From NCBI GenBank assembly GCA_045578045.1, contig JAZNJM010000053.1, positions 1-13,650 of the forward strand: a DNA stretch of 13,650 bases, given 5' to 3'. This stretch comes from SIG653 sp045578045 (lineage in GTDB: Bacteria > Bacillota > Clostridia > Oscillospirales > CAG-382). Shown here one piece after another: positions 1 through 6,636 of this stretch (within the stretch, counting starts at the first letter, position 1; each line of letters opens with the position of its first letter). Made by a program: the position numbers and the translations under genes. A model generated the notes under the pieces. The model was not told the origin of the DNA and ran no database searches. It saw only the letters and a program-made list of their open reading frames with translations.

Positions 1-78
1 GTTATTAAAAAATAAAATATCTTTAAAATAATCGCCCGTTGTTTGAATTTAAATAAATACGTCCCTCAAACTATTTTA

Positions 79-107
79 ATTATAAGCCTCAACAACGTTC
101 TTGTCAA
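79..107 (-). promoter_or_regulatory. Strong SigA promoter pointing out of the left edge
   Basis: Read on the minus strand, TTGACA (102-107) and TATAAT (79-84) are both perfect consensus hexamers separated by exactly 17 bases. Transcription would start near position 72 and run leftward, so a divergent gene probably begins just outside the window. The gene itself is not visible. Confidence 0.6.
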
Positions 108-276
108 CATAAAAAAGCTATATATTTTTCTAAAAAAGCCTGCAAACAATTTCCGCCTTTTTAGTTTGCAATTTATTAAATCATTCTTGAAAAACAACTT
201 CTTTTTCTGAATAAATAAAATCACTACTTCGTTTCCTGAATAATAAAAATTTAATTAAGTAAGGCCAAAAACAATC

Positions 277-305
277 TTGATTATATGTTTGTTATATGGT
301 ATAAT
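277..305 (+). promoter_or_regulatory. SigA promoter of the helicase operon
   Basis: TTGATT (277-282) and TATAAT (300-305) are separated by 17 bases, and a TGG just before the -10 box gives an extended -10 element. The start of transcription would be near 312. The same TTGATT-17-TATAAT pattern occurs at the bacteriocin promoter, but the downstream sequence here is different. Confidence 0.6.
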
Positions 306-426
306 TAGACGAAAAATAGGGGATTCAAGGGCGAAATTTGTATATTCAAAATTTATATGAGAAATATATTTAGCCTGAAAAACCTAAACTATTTTTTCAA
401 TAAGAATTGAAAGACGGAGGAGAAAT

Positions 427-3054
427 ATGTCTGCTTTTGAAAAAGTTAAGTTTCAAGGAAAGTTTAGAGTTTATCAGCAACGGGTTCTCGATAACTTTGA
501 TAAACATATAAAAGACGGAAAAATCAATATTGTAGCCGCACCCGGAAGCGGAAAAACTGTTCTTGGTCTTGAGCTTATCTGTCGGCTGGGTTCTCCTTGT
601 ATTGTGCTTTCCCCAACAACCGCCATAAGAGAACAATGGGGCGAAAGATTCAAAGAGCTTTTTCTTGAAAACAAAGAAGATTTTGATAATCTTTTTTCAA
701 GAGATTTACATAAAGTTAAGCTATTAAATTCCATAACCTATCAGGCGTTGTATACTGCCATTGAAAAGATTCATTCAGAAGATGAAGAAGATACCGACTG
801 CTCTGATATAGAGCTTTTTGAAATTATGAAAGAGTTTGGAATAAAAACCGTTTGTCTTGACGAAGCTCACCACCTTAAAAACGAATGGCAAAAAGCTCTT
901 GAAAAATTTATTTCTGCCTTGGATACAGACGTTAAAATTATATCTCTGACAGCAACACCCCCTTATGATTCTGAGGGTTCTGAATGGAACAGATATATGA
1001 GCATTTGCGGTGAAATTGACGAAGAGATATTTGTTCCCGAACTTGTTGGTCAAAACACACTTTGTCCGCATCAGGATTACGTATTTTTTAATTATCCAAC
1101 GGAAACCGAGCTGTCGAGCTTTCAAACACATAAGGAAAAATCAGTTATTGCTCTTGAAGAACTTGGAAAACTTGTATTATTTAAAGAAGTTAACCAAAAA
1201 TTAAACCAGACAAATGACTATGAAGCGTTATTCTCATCTGTTAAAGAATACGTTTCCCTTTTGGTGTTGTTGAAACGCTTTAATTATATTGTAAGCGAAA
1301 AGCTAATAAAAGAGCTGACGGCAAAAAAACATCTGCCGCCTTTTAAAATGAGTTATGCTGAATGTGCAATTCAATTTCTGCTTGACGGAGAAATAATAAC
1401 AGAAGAACAAAAAGCTGAAATTTTAGATATACTTAAAAATAATTCGGTTTACGAAAAGAGGAAAGTTACCCTTGATTTAAACGAAAAATTAAAACGTGCT
1501 TTAATATCATCTGTTGGAAAGTTGGAAAGTATTAAAAAAATCGCCCAAAGCGAAACAAAAGCCTTGGGAGAAAAACTGAGAATGCTTGTTTTAACAGATT
1601 ACATAAAAAAAGAAAACGTTTCAAAAATCGCAACAGAAGACGTTTTTAATTCCGTTAACGTTGTCAGCATTTTTGAAACGATACGAAGAGAAACGGAGGG
1701 CGTTAAAATTGGTGTTTTATCGGGAACGCTTGTTATTCTTCCAAATTCCATTGATTTATCCCAGATAAAACACAGAAAAGAACAAATAGAAAATACAGAA
1801 TACAGCGTTGTTGAGTTTTCAGGCTCAACGCATAAAGCTGTTGATTACGTTGGAAAACTGTTTGAAATGGGTGAAATTCAAATACTTGTTGGAACGAAAT
1901 CTCTTCTTGGAGAGGGATGGGATTCACCTTGTATAAATTCATTGATTTTAGCGAGCTTTGTTGGTAGCTTTGTTCTTTCAAATCAGATGCGCGGACGTGC
2001 AATTCGTATGTATAAAAACGATCCTGAAAAGACGGCAAATATATGGCATCTCGTAACTATCGAGCCTGAATATTTATTGAAAGAAAAAAATAGCCAAAAA
2101 ATTAAAGAATATATGAAACAAGATGAGCGTGAGCTTATTTCTTGCGACTATGACGTTTTAAAAAGGCGTTTCGACTCGTTTATGGGACCGAATTACTCAA
2201 CGGGCGTTATTGAAAGCGGAATAGAAAGAATTACTGCAATTAAACCTCCGTTTAACAAAGAGGGAATCACAAGAATAAACGATGAAATGTTAAAACTTTC
2301 CGCAAAAAGAGGGGAGGTTAAATCAAAATGGAAAGGAGAGGTAACAAATTCCAAATTCAACATTGCTGTTGAAACAGAAGTTCCAAAGGAAAAGAAAGCT
2401 CCCGCTATTACGTTTTGGGATATTACCTTTAGTGTCGCTGTTTTTTCAATTCAGCTTATTTTGATATCGATTTTATTGATAGCAATTTTAAAAGGCAGCA
2501 AAACCTTTGCTTTATTAACTCTTGCTGTAATGATTGTTTTATCGGTTGTTTTATTTAAAGGAATTAAAAAGATATCATCTCATTTCAGCCCTGCAAATTC
2601 TGTTAAAACCCTTGGAAAAGCAGTATACAAAACCCTTTACCAATGCGATTTAATTTCTTCCTCCGCAAAGGTTGAAGCTCTGACAAACAAACAAAATACT
2701 TTTGTTTCTTTACAGCTTATAAACGCATCCGTTCACGACCAAAATATTTTCAACACTGCTATGGCTGAAATGCTTTCTCCCATTGAAAACCCACGATATA
2801 TTTTGATAGCTAAGACAATATTCAAAAAATATAATTATAAACTTTCTTTTGCTTGTCCGTCTATAATAGGAAAAAAGAAAGAAAACGTTGAACTTCTTGC
2901 GGAAAATTTAAAGAAATCAACGGGAAATTTTGAACCTGTATATACCCATCGTGAAAACGGACGACAGCTCATACTGAAATGCAGAAAAAAATCATATATA
3001 ACCTTAGACGAAAAGCAGATAAACAAAAAATATAAGGTTTCCCATTGGAATTAA
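427..3054 (+). CDS. Membrane-anchored DEAH-family SF2 helicase/translocase
   Basis: This 875-residue protein is a superfamily 2 helicase-type ATPase, which would use ATP to move on or remodel nucleic acid. Visible motifs in order are a Walker A loop (APGSGKT, residues 38-44), a DEAH box (145-148) inside LDEAHH, motif III (TAT, 175-177), a LVLTDYI strand opening the second RecA-like lobe (387-393), motif V (GEGWDSP, 495-501) and motif VI (QMRGRAIR, 520-527) with the arginine finger. The roughly 200 residues between the lobes are mostly helical. Residues about 664-688 and 692-711 form two strongly hydrophobic helices, followed by a 160-residue C-terminal domain I do not recognise. Membrane anchoring is unusual for this family. 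GGAGG at 416-420 sits 6 bases before the ATG, so the start is secure. The next gene follows after 53 bases with no terminator. The substrate is unknown; a defence role is possible but is inference only. Confidence 0.88.
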   Translation: MSAFEKVKFQGKFRVYQQRVLDNFDKHIKDGKINIVAAPGSGKTVLGLELICRLGSPCIVLSPTTAIREQWGERFKELFLENKEDFDNLFSRDLHKVKLLNSITYQALYTAIEKIHSEDEEDTDCSDIELFEIMKEFGIKTVCLDEAHHLKNEWQKALEKFISALDTDVKIISLTATPPYDSEGSEWNRYMSICGEIDEEIFVPELVGQNTLCPHQDYVFFNYPTETELSSFQTHKEKSVIALEELGKLVLFKEVNQKLNQTNDYEALFSSVKEYVSLLVLLKRFNYIVSEKLIKELTAKKHLPPFKMSYAECAIQFLLDGEIITEEQKAEILDILKNNSVYEKRKVTLDLNEKLKRALISSVGKLESIKKIAQSETKALGEKLRMLVLTDYIKKENVSKIATEDVFNSVNVVSIFETIRRETEGVKIGVLSGTLVILPNSIDLSQIKHRKEQIENTEYSVVEFSGSTHKAVDYVGKLFEMGEIQILVGTKSLLGEGWDSPCINSLILASFVGSFVLSNQMRGRAIRMYKNDPEKTANIWHLVTIEPEYLLKEKNSQKIKEYMKQDERELISCDYDVLKRRFDSFMGPNYSTGVIESGIERITAIKPPFNKEGITRINDEMLKLSAKRGEVKSKWKGEVTNSKFNIAVETEVPKEKKAPAITFWDITFSVAVFSIQLILISILLIAILKGSKTFALLTLAVMIVLSVVLFKGIKKISSHFSPANSVKTLGKAVYKTLYQCDLISSSAKVEALTNKQNTFVSLQLINASVHDQNIFNTAMAEMLSPIENPRYILIAKTIFKKYNYKLSFACPSIIGKKKENVELLAENLKKSTGNFEPVYTHRENGRQLILKCRKKSYITLDEKQINKKYKVSHWN

Positions 3055-3107
3055 ACGTATATTTTTATCTTAAGAAAATAAAGCTCAGATAAATGAGGTG
3101 ATTTAAC

Positions 3108-3614
3108 GTGTTTTCTTCAAAGCTGAATACAAAATTTTACATTGTTTCAATACTTCTTTGTGTTTTCACTGCACTTTGTTGGTGTATGGTTTATTCTTTT
3201 TTCAGCGGTGAAATTTTGGTAGATAATAAACAACCGTTCAATGAGGAAAAATGGTTTTTTATTGCTTTGTGTATCGTTCTTATATCTTGGACAATATCTG
3301 CATTTTCCTTGTTAAGACAAATAATATCGGGTTACGCCTTTTGTATGGACGAAAATGGTATACATTCCACGTCAACGGCAATTATTATTTTTTCTCTTGT
3401 ATTTGTTATTCCCGTGAGAACTATTCCATATTCTGCAATAGAACGAATAGAAAAGGAAAAAGGGGCATTTACGCTTATTTTAAGAAAATCAGAAATTGAC
3501 GTTTTTCCGCCTTTCAGATTATTTATGTCTAAGAGATACCATCTTTTTTACGGTTTCACTGTGGAAAAGCACGAAAGAGTAAAAGAAGAGCTTAACCGAT
3601 TTATTAAACTTTGA
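3108..3614 (+). CDS. Small two-helix membrane protein with PH-like domain
   Basis: This protein of 168 residues starts at GTG; GAGGTG at 3095-3100 lies 7 bases upstream and fixes the start. Two transmembrane helices are visible near residues 11-33 and 49-73. The remaining cytoplasmic part carries a stretch of the type IPYSAIERIEKEKGAFTLIL, which resembles the strand pattern of bacterial PH-like membrane proteins, in which an 'I-x-x-x-I-x-x-I' segment follows a hydrophobic strand. I assign no function. It lies 53 bases after the helicase gene and is probably cotranscribed with it. As both products are membrane proteins, they could act together. That is inference from proximity only. Confidence 0.75.
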   Translation: MFSSKLNTKFYIVSILLCVFTALCWCMVYSFFSGEILVDNKQPFNEEKWFFIALCIVLISWTISAFSLLRQIISGYAFCMDENGIHSTSTAIIIFSLVFVIPVRTIPYSAIERIEKEKGAFTLILRKSEIDVFPPFRLFMSKRYHLFYGFTVEKHERVKEELNRFIKL

Positions 3615-3637
3615 ATTAAGTGTAAGGAAAAGTTGTT

Positions 3638-4015
3638 ATGAATATCAAGTCTTTCTTGAATTTTTATACCAAAAAAGTAAAATGATTTTATAAAGAAAAC
3701 AATCTTGTTCTTGGTGGAACTGTTAAGAGTTCAAACCAACTTGATATTTGTTTGGCTGAAAAATTATATTATATGCCTTTGAATCTTTTGATTCCGCAGA
3801 TTTTTTATTCACGCAACCAGCTTAGAAAAAAATACGTTTCTATGTATCAATCTATCAATTTATATAAAGAAAAAGCGGGAATAAGATGTCTTGGAAACGT
3901 TGAGAGCGTTTCTATTGTAACAAAAAACAAAAAATGTTATTTACAGCTGCCTATGGAGGTTATTCGTGAAATGCCTTTGGGAATATAAAACGTTAAAGAG
4001 GCTATGAAGAATTAG
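3638..4015 (+). pseudogene. Broken hypothetical gene with in-frame stops
   Basis: An ATG at 3638 with AAGGAAA 7 bases upstream starts a reading frame that stops at TGA after 15 codons (3683-3685). The same frame then stays open to a TAA at 3986-3988. Beyond that it reads NVKEAMKN before a TAG at 4013-4015. The joined frame would encode about 124 residues with ordinary protein composition, including KLYYMPLNLLIPQIF and SINLYKEKAGIRCLG. I do not recognise the family. Two in-frame stops and a tail shared with the remnant at 4775-4909 indicate decay. The central open part (3752-3988, 78 residues from an internal ATG) has no convincing ribosome binding site of its own. It follows the PH-like gene by 23 bases, so it was probably once part of the same operon. 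Confidence 0.6.
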
Positions 4016-4016
4016 A
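3991..4016 (+). repeat. 26-bp direct repeat, left copy
   Basis: This 26-bp segment, beginning CGTTAAAGAGGCTATGAAGA, is repeated at 4855-4880 with one mismatch. In both places the frame encodes VKEAMKN, so it is the shared C-terminal coding part of two related, now broken genes. The two copies bracket the propeller-like gene. Confidence 0.85.
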
Positions 4017-4055
4017 AAAGATATGAAGAATCAGAGAGGTTAAAAAAGATTATTT

Positions 4056-4757
4056 ATGGCTAATTATTGGGGATATGTCCAAAACGAAAAATATAATATA
4101 GGATTAACGGGGCAAACGATTTTTGTTTATGATAAAAACGGAAACGAGGTTGCCAAATTTAAAGACCTTAATTATGTATATTATGCCGCAATATCACCCA
4201 ACGGCGATATATTGGCGGTTAAATCTTCCGAAGGAAGAATGGCTTTTTATTCTCTTGATAATATGTCTTTAATAAAAAAATTCCGTTTCGCGAAAATGTC
4301 TGAAAGCTCAAGCGGAAATCTTTGCTTTTCTCCCGATGGTAAAAAGCTATATAACATTGAAGGAAATATCAATCCTTGCAATAGATCGGTTTCAATTTAC
4401 AATATGACAGAATTAACACGTGAAAAGAGATTTTTTTATGAAGAAGAAAATCTCTCGGTTCAAATGGTGGAATATGGAAAGGAAACAAATGAAATTTATC
4501 TTTTAGGATATCTGAGAGATAAAGAAACGGGAGTTGCTTCGGAATATTTTGTTGGAAAATTGAAAGACGACACCCTGAAAGAAGTTGCTTCTATTTCACA
4601 AAAAACACATATGTTTTATGACCAATATAAGCATTTAGAAGCCCTTGGTTTCACTGAAAAAGCGTATAAATGGTCGTATATCGATATGGAGCTTGAAAAG
4701 CTGAAAAAAGGACAGTTTTCTCTTGAAAATCTTTGGAAAAAGTATTTTTTTATTTGA
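4056..4757 (+). CDS. Beta-propeller-like (WD40/YVTN-type) protein
   Basis: This 233-residue protein has repeated blade-like segments. AAISPNGDILAVKSSEGRMA (residues about 48-67) and NLCFSPDGKKLYNIEG (about 88-103) both carry the 'SPdGk.L' turn typical of WD40 and related propellers. Three or four blades at most can be seen, fewer than the six to eight of a closed propeller, so it is either a short relative or a partial domain. The C-terminal 50 residues are helical and charged. No signal peptide or membrane helix is visible, so a cytoplasmic scaffold or sensor is likely. The start is the first ATG after an in-frame TAA. The only possible ribosome site, GAGAGG near 4033, is rather far (about 17 bases), so initiation may be weak. 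It sits between two copies of a 26-bp repeat belonging to broken genes. Confidence 0.7.
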   Translation: MANYWGYVQNEKYNIGLTGQTIFVYDKNGNEVAKFKDLNYVYYAAISPNGDILAVKSSEGRMAFYSLDNMSLIKKFRFAKMSESSSGNLCFSPDGKKLYNIEGNINPCNRSVSIYNMTELTREKRFFYEEENLSVQMVEYGKETNEIYLLGYLRDKETGVASEYFVGKLKDDTLKEVASISQKTHMFYDQYKHLEALGFTEKAYKWSYIDMELEKLKKGQFSLENLWKKYFFI

Positions 4758-4780
4758 AACAGCTTTAAATCTGATTCAAA
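4753..4780 (+). terminator. Weak hairpin at the end of the propeller gene
   Basis: TTTGAA (4753-4758) pairs with TTCAAA (4775-4780), and CAG (4760-4762) with CTG (4771-4773), around an 8-base loop; CTTTT follows. The stem is short and interrupted, so it is a weak terminator at best. Confidence 0.3.
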
Positions 4781-4909
4781 CTTTTAAAAGCAAGTTTAAC
4801 TTATTTATTTTCAAAACTATACCAATTTCCTCACATCTTTGTCAGAATAGAAACCGTTAAAGAGGCTATGAAGAATTGGAGAAACAATGCTGAAATTTTT
4901 CTTTATTGA
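4775..4909 (+). pseudogene. Gene-tail remnant related to the broken gene at 3638
   Basis: From 4775 a frame with no start codon stays open for 44 codons to a TGA at 4907-4909. It reads like real protein: FSKLYQFPHIFVRIETVKE, then AMKNWRNNAEIFLY. The VKEAMKN part is encoded by the 26-bp repeat shared with the end of the pseudogene at 3638-4015. I read this as the 3' end of a second, degenerate paralogue or of the same original gene split by the intervening DNA. No family is recognised. Confidence 0.45.
4855..4880 (+). repeat. 26-bp direct repeat, right copy
   Basis: This copy matches 3991-4016 at 25 of 26 positions. The single change turns the TAG stop of the left copy into TGG, so the frame continues for 11 more codons here. 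It lies 864 bp downstream of the left copy. Confidence 0.85.
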
Positions 4910-4936
4910 TTAGCTGAAATTTTTCTTTATTGATTA
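4889..4936 (+). repeat. Perfect 24-bp tandem duplication
   Basis: Two identical adjacent 24-bp units (4889-4912 and 4913-4936), each beginning GCTGAAATTTTTCTTTATTG. The first unit covers the end of the gene-tail remnant, so the duplication probably arose by replication slippage in decayed DNA just before the terminator. Confidence 0.85.
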
Positions 4937-4943
4937 AATAAAA

Positions 4944-4981
4944 AAATGCCCCCTGCTTTGAAACCTAAAGAGAGGGCATTT
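4944..4981. terminator. Bidirectional terminator between convergent operons
   Basis: AAATGCCCCCT (4944-4954) pairs with AGAGGGCATTT (4971-4981) with one mismatch around a 16-base loop. A-rich sequence on the left gives a U-rich tail on the minus strand (TTTTATTTAA), and TTTCTTGTT follows on the plus strand. It separates the plus-strand helicase region from the minus-strand bacteriocin operon and can serve both. Confidence 0.75.
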
Positions 4982-5109
4982 CTTGTTAAAATGAGCTATT
5001 TGAATAGGATTTTTACAAAACTTTTCATCTGTAAATACATCAAAATAACGGTTATGAATATCTGTTTTTTCAGTTCTTACAAATAAAAACATTATTAAAA
5101 AATGAAAAT

Positions 5110-6636
5110 TCAACCCTTGAAATTCAGCTTTTCAAACAGCCAATTTAAAATTGTTATTTTTTCGGTTATAGTATGAACCTCAACGGACATTCCAATTTGC
5201 AGCTTTTTTTCATCTCCGTTTTTGCCTTTTAAAGAAGATTTTGGAATACAGCTCTTGGCTTTATAATACTTTCTTCCGTCATTTTGATTTATAAATGAAT
5301 CGGCAGAAATGTACGTTATTTCTCCGTTAATTTTTTCGTATTGGGTTGAAGATATTGAAGTGAAAATAAACTCTGTTTTTTCACCAACTTGAACGTTAGC
5401 TATTTCATATTCAGGAATATACATTTCCACAACGTATTTATCTGTGTTAGGAACTATTATTCCTATTTCAGCACCTGCTGATATACTTTCTCCCGCTATA
5501 TATTCTTTATAATAAGTTACCACGCCATCAGACAAAGCGGTTATAGATGTATTTTCAATGGTTTTATCAATACTTTCTGATTGATTTTTCAGAGTATTTA
5601 ATTCTGTATATAGCGATTTCAGAGTTTCATTCAGGTTGAGACAGTAAGAATTTTTTATTTGTTCTAAAGATAAATCGGTGTTTTGCGGTGTTTCCAAATG
5701 TTCTTTTTGAGAATTATAAAGGTCGAGTTGTTTTTCTAATGATGAAATTTCAGATTTTTTCGAAGAGATAACCTCATCTAATTGTGAAATAAACTCCAGT
5801 TTAATTAATTCCAAATCTGCTTTTGAAGCTCGGACAGATAAATCAGCTTCTTCAACCATTGCGGAAGTTACGCCTGAAACATTTTCTTCCAAATGTTTCT
5901 TTAAAGATTCATATTGCAATTTAGCCGCAGAATAAACTATTTTTGCTTTTTCAACAGACAATACGTATTTGTCATACAATAAAGAAATACTTTGATCATT
6001 TCCTTTGTATTTTTTTTCATTCTTAACAGAGTTGTAAAGCTGAACGTAGCTATTGTATTCTTTGTTAATGTTATCTATTTTTTCTTTTATTGACAATATA
6101 GAAGCGTTTAGCTCATCTAAAGACATATCTTGCTTATTCTGCGTTTCTTTAAGCTGTTGAAGAACGTTTTTTATTTCTGACTCATAGCTTTTATAATAAT
6201 AATAAAAAACCGCATCTTCTTTTTCATCAAAAACATTAGAATCTTTTTTTATAGAATCTATGAGCTTTTTATAATTTTCAATTAAAGCGTTTTGAGAGAT
6301 AATTTTAGAGTCAATTGCTTCTTTATCTAATAAATACCCCTCATTGTCAATTAATAACAACACATCTCCTTTCTTAACTGTTTCTCCGTTTTTAACAAGT
6401 ATTTGAGAAATATTTCCCCAAAGTATTGACGTGATTTTTGCACACTCTTTTTCGGGGCGAATTTCTCCTGCTGATACAACGTAATTTTCAATTTCTCCAA
6501 AACTTGCAAATACTAACGCAACAACGGTGAAAACAGCAACGAAGAAGATAAAACCGCTAATAGCAAAAGGAGTTTTTTTCATCATAACTTCTTTGCTGTC
6601 GGAAAGGTCGGACATATTAAATATTACTTTCCTCAT
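5110..6636 (-). CDS. HlyD-family bacteriocin export accessory protein
   Basis: This 508-residue protein is the membrane-fusion/adaptor partner of a peptidase-containing ABC exporter, comparable to the LcnD/MesE type. It has a cytoplasmic N-terminus of about 22 residues and one transmembrane helix (about 23-45). A biotinyl-lipoyl-like half-motif follows, ILVKNGETVKKGDVLLLID (about 79-97). A long coiled-coil region rich in Lys, Glu and Ser runs from about 100 to 350, and the second lipoyl half (ALSDGVVTYYKEYIAGESI) comes after it. The C-terminal beta domain contains LQIGMSVEVHT, the usual HlyD end motif. The length fits Gram-positive members. Its ATG overlaps the stop of the exporter gene (ATGA at 6633-6636), so the two are translationally coupled. 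It is the last gene of the operon, ahead of the terminator at 4944-4981. The outside part would help the bacteriocin cross or leave the cell wall. Confidence 0.92.
   Translation of the reverse strand: MRKVIFNMSDLSDSKEVMMKKTPFAISGFIFFVAVFTVVALVFASFGEIENYVVSAGEIRPEKECAKITSILWGNISQILVKNGETVKKGDVLLLIDNEGYLLDKEAIDSKIISQNALIENYKKLIDSIKKDSNVFDEKEDAVFYYYYKSYESEIKNVLQQLKETQNKQDMSLDELNASILSIKEKIDNINKEYNSYVQLYNSVKNEKKYKGNDQSISLLYDKYVLSVEKAKIVYSAAKLQYESLKKHLEENVSGVTSAMVEEADLSVRASKADLELIKLEFISQLDEVISSKKSEISSLEKQLDLYNSQKEHLETPQNTDLSLEQIKNSYCLNLNETLKSLYTELNTLKNQSESIDKTIENTSITALSDGVVTYYKEYIAGESISAGAEIGIIVPNTDKYVVEMYIPEYEIANVQVGEKTEFIFTSISSTQYEKINGEITYISADSFINQNDGRKYYKAKSCIPKSSLKGKNGDEKKLQIGMSVEVHTITEKITILNWLFEKLNFKG

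Larger units (their letters stand above)
1..426. other. Divergent promoter region with no gene seen
   Basis: I see no credible coding sequence in these 426 bases. The stretch is very AT-rich. It holds a leftward SigA promoter (79-107), a rightward SigA promoter for the helicase gene (277-305), and a weak 7-bp inverted repeat (141-147 TGCAAAC with 164-170 GTTTGCA) that lacks a proper poly-U tail. The helicase mRNA would have an untranslated leader of roughly 115 bases. No recognised riboswitch fold was noticed in it. Confidence 0.5.

Noticed and set aside
141..170. Inverted repeat TGCAAAC/GTTTGCA as a terminator
   Set aside because: Only 7 bp with a 17-base loop and no clear U-tract; it lies between two divergent promoters where no terminator is needed.
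4934..5092. Minus-strand frame of 52 codons starting MFLFVRTEKTDIHNRY downstream of the HlyD gene
   Set aside because: It has no ribosome binding site and runs straight through the terminator stem at 4944-4981. It might be a gene remnant, but I cannot support it.
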